Source: Mycobacterium sp. 852002-51057_SCH5723018 (GTDB taxonomy: Bacteria > Actinomycetota > Actinomycetes > Mycobacteriales > Mycobacteriaceae). From it: 64,000 bases of DNA. Below are positions 8,096 to 15,754 of the stretch, one piece after another. A model generated the notes under the pieces. That model was not told the origin of the DNA. It saw only the letters and a program-made list of their open reading frames with translations, and ran no database searches. A program made the translations under genes and the position numbers. The stretch covers positions 62,001 to 126,000 of the forward strand of contig NZ_LZIR01000075.1 in the NCBI RefSeq assembly GCF_001667035.1, in the 5' to 3' direction. Position 1 is the stretch's first letter; every line of letters begins with the position of its first letter.

Positions 8096-10678
8096 GTGAG
8101 GATCGCGGTCACCGGGGCCAGCGGTGTACTGGGCCGCGGCCTCGCCGCCCGGTTGCTCAGCCAGGGCCACGACGTCGTCGGCATCGCCCGTCAGCGGCCC
8201 GAAAGCTGGTCCAGCGCGGCGGAATTCGTCGCGGCCGATATCCGGGACGCCGCCGCGGTCCGGCGCTGCGTCGCAGGGGCCGACGCCGTTGCGCATTGCG
8301 CCTGGGCGCCGGACGGCCACGAGGTGAGCATCGGGGGCACGCTCAGTGTCCTCGAGGCGATGGTCGAAACCGGAGCCCGGCGCATCGTCTTTCCGTCGTC
8401 GGCACACGTCTACGGCGGGGGAGACCACCCGAAGGCCGAATCGGACGCGATAACTCCCGAGTCCGCCGAGGGCCGGCACCGGGCCCGCGCCGAGGAGATG
8501 CTGGCTGCCGCCGACGTGGAGTCGGCCGTGATCCGCTGCGCGCTCATCGTCGGCCGTGGCGTCGACAACTGGGTGCGCCGGGCGCTGGCGCTGCCCGTGT
8601 TTCCCAGGGACGGCGCCGATCGGCGCGTGCAGGTGATCCACGTCGACGACGCGCTTCGGTTGCTGGCGCGCGCGATCCTGGACTCCGACATCCCTGTCGG
8701 CCCGGTCAACCTCGCAGCGCAAGGCGCACCGACGTTTCGTCAGATCGCGGCCGCACTCGGGCGCCCCATCGTGCCGATGCCCGGGTCGACGCCGCTCGCC
8801 GAACTGCAACTGGTGCAGCGCGCGCCGTTGATGGACACCTCACGGCTGCGCGACGAGTGGGGATTCCAACCGGGCTGGACCGCGGCGGAATGCGTCGAAG
8901 ACTTCGCGTTGGCGGTCCGCGGCCGGGTCACCCTCGGCCGGAGGGTGATTGCGCTGCCGTGGCGGCTGGCCGCCATTCAGGATCTCCCCGCCGTCGACGC
9001 TCCCGCCGATGACGGAGTGGTGCCGAGACTGGCAGGGCCGGAAGGGGTTAACGGCGAATTCGACACGCCCATCGACCCGCGCTTCCCGACCTACCTGGCC
9101 ACCAATCTGTCCGAGGCGCTGCCCGGCCCGTTCTCGCCGTCGTCGGCGTCGGTGACGGTGCGCGGCCTGCGGGCCGGCGGCGTCGCCATCGCCGAACGGT
9201 TGCGACCGGGCGGGATCATCCAGCGGGAAATCGCGATGCGAACCGTCGCGGTGTTCGCGCACCGGTTGTACGGTGCGATTACGTCGGCGCATTTCATGGC
9301 CGAGACCGTGCCGTTCGCCAAGCCGGCGACGATCGTCAGCAGCAGCGGCTTCTTCGGGCCCAGCATGGCGTCCCTGCCGGTCTTCGGCGAGGAGCGTCCC
9401 CCGTCGGAATCCGGCCGCGCCCGAAGGCAATTGCGGACGCTGCGCAACATCGGGGTGTTCGGTGTCAACCTGGTCGGCTTGAGCGCCGGTTCGTCCCGCG
9501 ACACCGAAGCCTTCGTCGCCGATGTCGATCGGCTGGAGCGGCTCGCAGACGGGGACCTCGGCCGGCTCGACGATCGCCGGCTGCTCAGCCTGATCCTGCT
9601 GGCCCGCGACCACGTGGTGCAAGGCTGGGTGCTGGCCTCCGGGTCGTTCATGCTGTGCGCGGCGTTCAACGTGTTGCTGCGAGGATTGTGCGGCAGACAA
9701 ACCGCCCCGCCGGCCGGCCCCGAATTGGTCAGCGCCCGGTCGGTGGAGGCGATGCAGCGGCTGGTCGAGGCGGCGCGTCGCGATCCCTACGTGACCCGCG
9801 TGCTGACCGAACCCGGCAAGCGCCTGGACGTTTTGGCCGGCAAGGCGCCGGCATTCCATGCCGCACTGCTGGCCGAGCTGGCGCTGATCGGCCACCGTGG
9901 CCCGGCGGAGCTCGAGATGTTGTCGACGAGTTACGCCGACGATCCGGAGCTGCTGATCCGGATGGTGGCCAAGACCCTGACCGCGCCGCCCGCGCCGCAA
10001 CCGGTGCACGCGGCGATTCCGTTGCACGCCAAGCCCGTCGCGGCCCTGGCCGTGCGACAGCTGCGCGACCGCGAAGTTCGCCGCGACAAAGTGGTGCGCG
10101 CCAACTGGGTGCTGCGTAGCCTGCTGCGGGAGTACGGGCGCAGGTTGGTCGACGCCTCAATCCTCGACACCGCCGACGACGTGTTCTATCTGTTGGTCGA
10201 CGAGCTGCAGGAAATCGAGCGTCTCCCAGCGGAAGTCGCCAAGCTGGTGGCTCAGCGGCGGGCCGAACAGCGCCGGCTGGCCGGCGTCGTTCCGCCGACG
10301 GTGTTCAGCGGGGCCTGGCAGCCGACCGCCACCACGTCGCCCGCGCTCACCAGCGGCGACACCTTGCGCGGAGTCGGTGTGTGCGGGGGACGGGTCCGCG
10401 GTCGGGTCCGGATCGTGCGGCCCGAGACCATCGACGACCTGCAACCCGGCGAGATTCTCGTCGCCGAGGTCACCGACGTCGGCTATACCGCCGCGTTCTG
10501 CTACGCCGCGGCCGTGGTGACCGAGCTCGGCGGTCCGATGTCACACGCGGCGGTGGTGGCCCGCGAATTCGGCTTCCCGTGTGTGGTGGACGCCCAGGGG
10601 GCTACGCGCTCGCTGCCGCCGGGCGCGCTCGTCGAGGTTGACGGGACCACGGGCGAGATCCGGGTGATCGAAGCCTGA
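8096..10678 (+). CDS. Rv2047c-like protein: NAD-epimerase-like domain fused to PEP-utilising mobile domain
   Basis: An 860-residue protein. Residues 1-290 form an extended-SDR fold with a nucleotide-binding VTGASGVLG; the usual catalytic YxxxK is degenerate here (HRARAEE follows the SSAHVYGGG segment). The long middle part is helical. Residues about 760-860 resemble the phosphohistidine (PEP-utiliser) domain of PPDK/PEP synthase, with His in GGPMSHAAVVAREFGFPCVV. The same fusion follows pks12 in M. tuberculosis (Rv2047c, function not established). GTG start 25 bp after pks12, with GAGGT upstream. The placement suggests a role with Pks12, but no ATP-grasp nucleotide-binding half is evident, so the phosphotransfer role is unproven. 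Confidence 0.88.
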   Translation: MRIAVTGASGVLGRGLAARLLSQGHDVVGIARQRPESWSSAAEFVAADIRDAAAVRRCVAGADAVAHCAWAPDGHEVSIGGTLSVLEAMVETGARRIVFPSSAHVYGGGDHPKAESDAITPESAEGRHRARAEEMLAAADVESAVIRCALIVGRGVDNWVRRALALPVFPRDGADRRVQVIHVDDALRLLARAILDSDIPVGPVNLAAQGAPTFRQIAAALGRPIVPMPGSTPLAELQLVQRAPLMDTSRLRDEWGFQPGWTAAECVEDFALAVRGRVTLGRRVIALPWRLAAIQDLPAVDAPADDGVVPRLAGPEGVNGEFDTPIDPRFPTYLATNLSEALPGPFSPSSASVTVRGLRAGGVAIAERLRPGGIIQREIAMRTVAVFAHRLYGAITSAHFMAETVPFAKPATIVSSSGFFGPSMASLPVFGEERPPSESGRARRQLRTLRNIGVFGVNLVGLSAGSSRDTEAFVADVDRLERLADGDLGRLDDRRLLSLILLARDHVVQGWVLASGSFMLCAAFNVLLRGLCGRQTAPPAGPELVSARSVEAMQRLVEAARRDPYVTRVLTEPGKRLDVLAGKAPAFHAALLAELALIGHRGPAELEMLSTSYADDPELLIRMVAKTLTAPPAPQPVHAAIPLHAKPVAALAVRQLRDREVRRDKVVRANWVLRSLLREYGRRLVDASILDTADDVFYLLVDELQEIERLPAEVAKLVAQRRAEQRRLAGVVPPTVFSGAWQPTATTSPALTSGDTLRGVGVCGGRVRGRVRIVRPETIDDLQPGEILVAEVTDVGYTAAFCYAAAVVTELGGPMSHAAVVAREFGFPCVVDAQGATRSLPPGALVEVDGTTGEIRVIEA

Positions 10679-10684
10679 TCTGGA

Positions 10685-10708
10685 GGCCCAACGTCGGGCT
10701 GTTGGGCC
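10685..10708. terminator. Hairpin between convergent genes
   Basis: A perfect 8-bp inverted repeat, GGCCCAAC - 8 nt - GTTGGGCC, starts 7 bp after the Rv2047c-like stop codon and lies downstream of the minus-strand operon ending at 10751. There is no T-run, as is common in mycobacteria. It is well placed to end both convergent transcripts. Confidence 0.6.
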
Positions 10709-10750
10709 GAAACACGATAATTCGCGCAACAAGTCGACGCTGGGGCCAGT

Positions 10751-11194
10751 TTATGGGTGCGGCGCCGGGTGTTGCTGCGCGGCAGCCTTCCGGGCGAGCC
10801 GCTCGTTGTGAATCCGGACGAGTTCGCGGAACCCGAGGCGATGATATTTGGGTATCGGCTGGATTCCCCATACGTCCTGCGCGGTGGCCTTGCCTTCGGC
10901 GCCCTCTGGCGGTCCGAACGGCGGGTACGGGTACTTGCACTCCAACGTGTCGTTCGAGTATCGAATCTTCAGCAGCTCACTGCAGATTTCGGTGAGGCTG
11001 AGTGTGGGGTAACCGTAGTAAACCGCCATGAAAGGCAGGGTGAATGCGCCTTCGATGACCAGGGCGACGAGGCACACCAGAACGGCCCGTTTGATCCATT
11101 TGTGCATCCGCGCGTAGTACGGCGTTGTCCCCGGTTCGAGATCGGCGGTCGGGTCTTTGTCTTCGGTGGTTGACGGTGCAGAAGGACTAGTCAT
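10751..11194 (-). CDS. Single-pass membrane protein of the NorQ/NorD-associated operon
   Basis: 147 residues: a charged N-terminus, one hydrophobic segment at about 35-58 (AVLVCLVALVIEGAFTLPF) and a hydrophilic C-terminal domain with two Cys (in TEICSE and LECKYP) and a Pro-rich stretch. No heme CxxCH, cupredoxin or other known motif was recognised, so the family is unknown to me. ATG start with an AAGGAG site (TAGAAGGAGCAGGGCC upstream); the gene begins 13 bp after the preceding membrane-protein gene and is the last of the operon. It may be an anchoring subunit of the complex encoded upstream; that is inference. Confidence 0.75.
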   Translation of the reverse strand: MTSPSAPSTTEDKDPTADLEPGTTPYYARMHKWIKRAVLVCLVALVIEGAFTLPFMAVYYGYPTLSLTEICSELLKIRYSNDTLECKYPYPPFGPPEGAEGKATAQDVWGIQPIPKYHRLGFRELVRIHNERLARKAAAQQHPAPHP

Positions 11195-11207
11195 GGCCCT
11201 GCTCCTT

Positions 11208-11933
11208 CTAGTCGGAGAAGATTTCGCGATTGACGGTGTGCAGATACGGGATGGCGAGGAACGGGGTGATGTAGAAGATGTCGTAGAGCCACCAGCCGAC
11301 GACTGGGAATACAACTCCGGCGTAGCGCACGTCGGCGAACATGGTCATGTTGAACACATATGCCGACCAGATCACCACGCCCATCCAGCAGGTGACGACC
11401 ATCCATTGATGACCCCACCGCTTCATCTGCAAGAATCCGATTGCCGCGGCCACCCGCATCGAGAAAACCGTGAGGATCAAGCCCGCCACATAGGCTTTCT
11501 CGCCCGGCCCGGCCGCTCCACCGATCCAAAGCTCGTTGTAATGCCAGAAATAGCCGGCGTCGAACATGTTGCCCCACCCGACCATCAGCACGCGGTTGAT
11601 CAACGTGTGGTTGGCGACGAGGTCCAGGGCCCAGCCCAGACTGTTGAGCATCCCGTCGATCAGGACGAGATATCCGATCAAAGTCACGATCATGGGCCGC
11701 ACCGACAAGCCGGCGCGCAGTGCATTGCGCTGCAGCCACACCCCCCGCATGAAAATGGGGAACCCGATCAGCCCGGGAGCCCACATGCCCATCAGGGCGG
11801 CGCCGGCGATCATCCACTTATCGGCGCGGCGCTGAGCTTGGCGGGATTCGTCGTGGTGATCCTCGAGGCCGACCGACCCGTCGGTGCGGGCCGACGCTCC
11901 CGCCGAATGCCGTTTGAGCAGAGGAAGGTTCAC
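11208..11933 (-). CDS. Polytopic membrane protein, paralogue 1 (family not recognised)
   Basis: 241 residues with about five hydrophobic segments. It is strikingly similar to the product of 14668-15411, above all in the last 110 residues. Residues shared by both copies that could bind metal include His in VANHTL, Asp/His/Glu in FDAGYFWHYNELW, His in RWGHQW and His in YLHTVNRE. The GTG start is fixed by a GTGA overlap with the small gene upstream and aligns with the start of the paralogue (VNLP against MNLP). I do not recognise a family; it does not match NorB, NorE or CuMMO subunits as I know them. Its operon carries NorQ- and NorD-type proteins, so it may be a client of that activation pair. 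Confidence 0.85.
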   Translation of the reverse strand: MNLPLLKRHSAGASARTDGSVGLEDHHDESRQAQRRADKWMIAGAALMGMWAPGLIGFPIFMRGVWLQRNALRAGLSVRPMIVTLIGYLVLIDGMLNSLGWALDLVANHTLINRVLMVGWGNMFDAGYFWHYNELWIGGAAGPGEKAYVAGLILTVFSMRVAAAIGFLQMKRWGHQWMVVTCWMGVVIWSAYVFNMTMFADVRYAGVVFPVVGWWLYDIFYITPFLAIPYLHTVNREIFSD

Positions 11934-12058
11934 AGATCCCACCACCCCCGGGCGAACGACATGTAGAGCTGGATGCCGAACATCACCAGTAGGTAGCCGT
12001 AGATGAATATTTGGAAGACGATGAGCGCCCTCTTACGCTTCTGCTCCTGTCGGTCCAT
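11930..12058 (-). CDS. 42-residue single-pass membrane micro-protein
   Basis: The minus strand encodes a basic N-terminus (MDRQEQKRKR) followed by a hydrophobic helix (ALIVFQIFIYGYLLVMFGIQ) and an aromatic end ending GWWDL. A strong AAAGGAG lies about 8 bp before the ATG, and the TGA overlaps the GTG of the next gene (GTGA). It starts 15 bp after the AAA+ ATPase gene. Signal and spacing make it a real gene although it is very short. By size and position it recalls small accessory subunits of membrane oxidases (NorF-like in position only, no homology claimed). Confidence 0.85.
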   Translation of the reverse strand: MDRQEQKRKRALIVFQIFIYGYLLVMFGIQLYMSFARGWWDL

Positions 12059-12073
12059 GCCGGTTGCTCCTTT

Positions 12074-12886
12074 CTAGGGCGAACTGCTCGAGGCGTCCAA
12101 TGCGTTCGGGGCGGCCAGGCTGGCCGCCGCGACTTCACGTAGACCGTCGGTGACGGCGCCGTCGGTACTCAGCGGCGCGAGTATGCACGCATCGGCCGCA
12201 TCCAATTCGGTTGCGCCGGCGGCGATCAACTGAGCGGCCGTGACCAGCACCCGCGTCGACGGCGGCTCGAAATGAAAGGCTTCGTCGGCAGTGCGGATCG
12301 CGACCGCGCACCCGACCAGCCGCCGGGCGGTGGCCAGGGGAACTCCGGATTCGGCGACGATCACTTCGGCCTCGCGGTCGGGCGGCAGATACCGCATCGC
12401 GAGGGTGACAAACCGCTGGCGGAAAGAGGGTTTGAGCTCCTTGAGCGAACTGCGGTAGGCCGGGTTGTACGAACAAACCAGCATGAACGTCTCGGGTGCT
12501 TTCACCACCTCGCCGGCACGGTCGAGGTACAGCGACCGTCGGTGATCGGTGAGCGAATGCAGGATCGCCAACGAGTCGTGGCGCGCCTCGACGACTTCAT
12601 CGAGGTAGCAGATCGCCCCGGCCTTGACGGCCCGGGTCAGCGGGCCATCGGTCCACACCACATCGCCGCCGGTCACCATGAAGCGGCCGACGAGATCCGC
12701 GCTGGTGAGATCGTCGTGGCAACTGACGGTGACCACGGGCCGTTGCAACAGTGAGCCCATGTGCTCGACGAATCGTGTCTTGCCGCACCCGGTGGGACCC
12801 GTGAGCATCACCGGGATACGGCGGTGAAAGGCCTGCTCGAACAGCTGAACCTCGTTGCCGATTGCGAAGTATGTGTCGGTGGTCAT
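12074..12886 (-). CDS. NorQ/CbbQ-type MoxR AAA+ ATPase
   Basis: 270 residues. Walker A GPTGCGKT (30-37), Walker B ICYLDEV (92-98), sensor CSYNP (138-142) and the Arg-rich PSFRQRF (153-159), followed by a CbbQ_C-like tail. Family members (NorQ, NirQ, CbbQ, GvpN) act with a VWA-domain partner to remodel or metallate a client: NorQ/NorD insert iron into nitric oxide reductase, CbbQ/CbbO reactivate Rubisco. The VWA partner is directly upstream with a 22-bp gap. RBS GAGGAAG precedes the ATG. No classical client is present nearby, so the target is probably the membrane proteins of this operon. Confidence 0.93.
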   Translation of the reverse strand: MTTDTYFAIGNEVQLFEQAFHRRIPVMLTGPTGCGKTRFVEHMGSLLQRPVVTVSCHDDLTSADLVGRFMVTGGDVVWTDGPLTRAVKAGAICYLDEVVEARHDSLAILHSLTDHRRSLYLDRAGEVVKAPETFMLVCSYNPAYRSSLKELKPSFRQRFVTLAMRYLPPDREAEVIVAESGVPLATARRLVGCAVAIRTADEAFHFEPPSTRVLVTAAQLIAAGATELDAADACILAPLSTDGAVTDGLREVAAASLAAPNALDASSSSP

Positions 12887-12908
12887 TTCTTCCTCAGATG
12901 GTCGGCAT

Positions 12909-14450
12909 TCAGACGGCGACCAGTTCGCGATGGACGTGAGCCAATACCCGCGGCAGCTCCTCTAGGCGCCGGATTCGCTGGGACCGGCGAGGTCCGAAAA
13001 CCTCGGGAAGGGGATCGACTCGGGTCGGTCCGACGCCCACGTAGTAGATCGAGACACCGGCCTCGTTGGCCTCCTCGACGGCGTGCGCGGCGTCGGCCCA
13101 GGCGTAACGGCCTTCGTATCCTTCATCGGAGATAAGCCCGTCACCGATGACGATCAGCAGGCGTCGCTCGGAGGGCTGCGCCAGCAGTCGGCCCGTCAAA
13201 TGGCGAAGCGGCGCACCGAGTCTGGTGTATCCGCGGGTGGACAGGCCCAGCCCGCTCGGCGACACGAGCCGGCGATCCTCGAAGTCCTTCAGACACCGCA
13301 CTTCGACCCGATGACGAGTGTTGCCGGTAAAAATGAAAACACCATGACGCTCGCGCGCCACCGTCATAGCACGCGATAACGCATCGGCACATGCCAGTTC
13401 CAGCTGGAAAATTCGACCGCCGTGTACCCCCAACGACGAACTTCCGTCGAGCAGCAACGCCGTGGTGACGTCGCGGTTGCTGGGCAGCAAGTCGCGAAAT
13501 ACCCTCGGCTCCTTGGCCTCGCCCGCCGTCAGGTCGATGTAGTGATTGACGTATTGGTCGACATCGAGATCGCAGCCGTCTTCTTGGCGGTTTGTCATCG
13601 CGCGATGGGTATGTTCTTCGAACCACTTGCGCACATCGACGGACACCGGCACCGGACGGCGGGTGCGCCAGCAGTCGGCATGCTCGACAACGGCGACGTG
13701 GTCCCGGATGAATCGCTGCGTCCACATGTTCCACTCGGGATAGGGAATCCCGGGCCGGTGTTCGGGTGCAACGTCGGAATCGCTGTCCTGGGGCCGGCTC
13801 GGCGGCGGCAGGTTGGGATTGCGGACGCCCCCATCGCCGCCGACGGGAACCGAGTACGGCCGTGGAAGTCGTTTCTGCGTTGTAGTCCACGGCATCCGGC
13901 CAAAGCTGCGTCGCAACTTGTCGGCGAGTCCCTGCGGTGTGGTGTACGCCAGCGGCAAGGTGCCCAGCAGCGGATGGACCGTCAGTGCGTGGCCGGTGGC
14001 CGCCAACGCGATTGCACGGTTAAGCAGCTCCGCGCCTGCCATGTCAGCGGCTTCGGCGTGGATGTCCGGGAGTAGCCGTCGAACTTCGGGCAACAGGCCC
14101 GGCCACCGCGATGCTATCCAGCCGATGGCGACACCGGCCTCGACGAGCATGAGCGCACGCAGTTCGCGAGCGGATAGCTCGTTCAATCGATATCCGGTTA
14201 TGCGTTCTTTTGATGGCGAACATTGCAGGGCCACACCGCATGTCAGGGCTCTGCGCGTCCAGTCGAACGTGGATAGATCGGGGGCGGGGTAGGGGACATG
14301 GACGAACGTGAGCGCTGCGTTCACACCGAAGCCGCGCCGATCGCCGGTGACGAGCCGGGCGCCTTCGCGACGCTGCTCGCTGAGCGCAACCGCCGTCACG
14401 GAGCAACTCCGTTCAAGCGCCGTCGCATGAGCATCGGTACGGTCAGCCAT
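12909..14450 (-). CDS. NorD/CbbO-type protein with C-terminal VWA domain
   Basis: 513 residues. The C-terminal third is a von Willebrand factor A domain with a complete-looking MIDAS: DGSSS at 335-339, Thr near 409 (GYTRLGAP) and Asp437 in VIGDGLISD. The N-terminal part is helical and a proline-rich linker lies at about 200-235. This is the usual partner of a NorQ/CbbQ ATPase; the pair forms a chaperone that opens or loads a metalloenzyme. ATG start at 14450, about 40 bp after the 34-residue membrane gene. No norB or norC is within reach, so annotating it simply as a nitric oxide reductase activator would be misleading. Confidence 0.92.
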   Translation of the reverse strand: MADRTDAHATALERSCSVTAVALSEQRREGARLVTGDRRGFGVNAALTFVHVPYPAPDLSTFDWTRRALTCGVALQCSPSKERITGYRLNELSARELRALMLVEAGVAIGWIASRWPGLLPEVRRLLPDIHAEAADMAGAELLNRAIALAATGHALTVHPLLGTLPLAYTTPQGLADKLRRSFGRMPWTTTQKRLPRPYSVPVGGDGGVRNPNLPPPSRPQDSDSDVAPEHRPGIPYPEWNMWTQRFIRDHVAVVEHADCWRTRRPVPVSVDVRKWFEEHTHRAMTNRQEDGCDLDVDQYVNHYIDLTAGEAKEPRVFRDLLPSNRDVTTALLLDGSSSLGVHGGRIFQLELACADALSRAMTVARERHGVFIFTGNTRHRVEVRCLKDFEDRRLVSPSGLGLSTRGYTRLGAPLRHLTGRLLAQPSERRLLIVIGDGLISDEGYEGRYAWADAAHAVEEANEAGVSIYYVGVGPTRVDPLPEVFGPRRSQRIRRLEELPRVLAHVHRELVAV

Positions 14451-14489
14451 TGGTTGAAAACCGCGTGGTCCTGCTGCTCATCCTGCTTT

Positions 14490-14594
14490 TCAGAACGTGC
14501 CGATGTTGGAGAAGAGCCAATACCAGAACCAGATGATCAGCCCGGTGCCGCCCCACGCGGCGACATAGCGAAGGATCTCCCACAGATAGCCCAT
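14490..14594 (-). CDS. 34-residue membrane micro-protein
   Basis: A small reading frame with an excellent AGGAGG 7 bp before its ATG. The product starts MGYLWEILRY and continues as a Trp/aromatic-rich hydrophobic helix (WGGTGLIIWFWYWLF), ending in NIGTF. It lies between paralogue 2 and the NorD-type gene, so one small membrane protein accompanies each half of the operon. No homologue is recognised; the RBS and operon position are the main support. Confidence 0.8.
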   Translation of the reverse strand: MGYLWEILRYVAAWGGTGLIIWFWYWLFSNIGTF

Positions 14595-14667
14595 GATTTG
14601 GCCTCCTCGGTGACGTAGTCATGTGATGCATGCTGAGTTCTCGAAAACTACCTTGTGACAACTGGGT

Positions 14668-15411
14668 TCAGTCGGAGAAGAGCTCGCGGTTGACAGTGTG
14701 TAGATAGGGGATGGCAAGGAACGGGGTGATGTAGAAGATGTCGTAGAGCCACCAACCGACGACCGGCAGCACGACGCCTGCGAAGCGCACGTCGGCGAAC
14801 ATTGTCATGTTGAAGACGTAGCCGATCCAGATCACCACGCCCATCCAACAGGTGACGACCATCCACTGATGGCCCCAGCGTTTCATCTGCAGGAACCCGA
14901 TGGCCGCGGCAATGCGCATGGTGAAGACGGTCAGGATGAGGCCGACCTCCCAGGCTTTTTCGCCGGGGCCGGCCGCGCCGCCGACCCACAGCTCGTTGTA
15001 GTGCCAGAAGTAGCCGGCATCGAACATGTTGCCCCACCCGTTGAGCAGCACGCGAGCCAGCAGCGTGTGGTTCGCTACCAGGTCAAGCGCCCATCCGACG
15101 GTGTTGATGGCGGCGTCGATGATGACGAGATAACCGAGCAAGGTGACCAGTATCGGCCGAACGGACAGGCCATCACGCTGGGCCCGGCGCAGCAACCGAA
15201 CTCCCCAAAGAAAAAGCGGCAACCCGAAGATGCCTAGGGCCGCGGTGCCGATCAGGAGACTGCCGGAGATAAGCCATTTGTCGGCGCTTCGCTGCGCGAG
15301 TTGCGACCGTTCCATGTGCTCGTCGATTGTCAGGCTCGGTGGGGCAGAGCCCGTTGGCAGGTCGGCTGCGCCAATGCCCGCATCGCGCTGGTGCAGCTTC
15401 GGCAGATTCAC
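14668..15411 (-). CDS. Polytopic membrane protein, paralogue 2 (family not recognised)
   Basis: 247 residues, about five transmembrane segments, first gene of the operon. From GLSVRP to the C-terminus it is nearly the same protein as paralogue 1 (shared FDAGYFWHYNELW, AAIGFLQMKRWGHQWMVV, GWWLYDIFYITPFLAIPYLH). GTG start with GGGAGGG upstream. A TATAGT -10 element and a CTGAC-N4-GTCAG repeat lie 40-65 bp upstream. Two copies flanking the NorQ/NorD genes could be subunits of one heteromeric complex or alternative isoforms. Function unknown. Confidence 0.87.
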   Translation of the reverse strand: MNLPKLHQRDAGIGAADLPTGSAPPSLTIDEHMERSQLAQRSADKWLISGSLLIGTAALGIFGLPLFLWGVRLLRRAQRDGLSVRPILVTLLGYLVIIDAAINTVGWALDLVANHTLLARVLLNGWGNMFDAGYFWHYNELWVGGAAGPGEKAWEVGLILTVFTMRIAAAIGFLQMKRWGHQWMVVTCWMGVVIWIGYVFNMTMFADVRFAGVVLPVVGWWLYDIFYITPFLAIPYLHTVNRELFSD

Positions 15412-15452
15412 GAGCCCTCCCAGTCATCGGCGCTGATTGGATCGGCTCGTGC

Positions 15453-15458
15453 ACTATA
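15453..15458 (-). promoter_or_regulatory. Probable -10 box of the membrane-protein/NorQD operon
   Basis: On the minus strand TATAGT lies about 40 bp before the GTG start of paralogue 2. There is no good -35 hexamer; the inverted repeat at 15463-15476 occupies the spacer, so a bound regulator would directly affect polymerase. Confidence 0.55.
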
Positions 15459-15462
15459 ACAG

Positions 15463-15476
15463 CTGACCTTAGTCAG
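15463..15476. promoter_or_regulatory. Inverted repeat operator, copy 1: CTGAC-CTTA-GTCAG
   Basis: Perfect 5-bp arms separated by 4 bases, located just upstream of the -10 element of the membrane operon. The same repeat occurs at 15617-15630 and, with one change, at 17596-17609. It is a likely TetR-family site; the candidate regulator is the TetR encoded at 16852-17451. Confidence 0.72.
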
Positions 15477-15616
15477 AAAAAGTGCCTGCGGAACGGGCTG
15501 GCAAAGTTGTGGCGCACCAGCTGCGGAGCGCCGCATCACGCTGATATTGCGTGGCACAACGCCAGGAATGGTGCATGACTCCCTCGCGCTTGGTGCGCAC
15601 CACCGCGACCATCCTA

Positions 15617-15630
15617 CTGACAAAAGTCAG
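15617..15630. promoter_or_regulatory. Inverted repeat operator, copy 2: CTGAC-AAAA-GTCAG
   Basis: Perfect arms, 10 bp upstream of the TTGACA -35 box that serves the DapB-like gene. Confidence 0.72.
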
Positions 15631-15640
15631 TTATCCATCG

Positions 15641-15670
15641 TTGACACACCGTTCACGGGATGCCTACGCT
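15641..15670 (+). promoter_or_regulatory. Promoter of the DapB-like gene: TTGACA - 18 nt - TACGCT
   Basis: A consensus -35 hexamer and a TAnnnT-type -10 hexamer with an 18-nt spacer, about 85 bp before the ATG at 15755. The CYP promoter at 21078 has the same architecture. Confidence 0.6.
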
Positions 15671-15754
15671 CAGCGAGCGCTCATCCGTTCCGGCCCGGTG
15701 TGCCGTCGGCGAAGAATTGGTCATCGCGCAGTCGGTGCATGCAAAGGAGCCGCA

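Larger units (their letters stand above)
15412..15754. promoter_or_regulatory. Divergent regulatory region between membrane operon and DapB-like gene
   Basis: This 343-bp gene-free stretch contains two copies of the CTGAC-N4-GTCAG inverted repeat, a minus-strand -10 element and a plus-strand TTGACA/TACGCT promoter, each listed separately. No further gene is evident. Confidence 0.7.

Noticed and set aside
12909..14450. Annotating the NorD-type gene as evidence of nitric oxide reduction
   Set aside because: No norB, norC or heme-binding partner in the window; NorD-type VWA proteins serve other clients.
11208..15411. Membrane paralogues as CuMMO (PmoA/PmoC/AmoC) subunits
   Set aside because: Sequences I can recall for those subunits do not align, and no PmoB cupredoxin protein is present. 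Kept only as a question for structure search.
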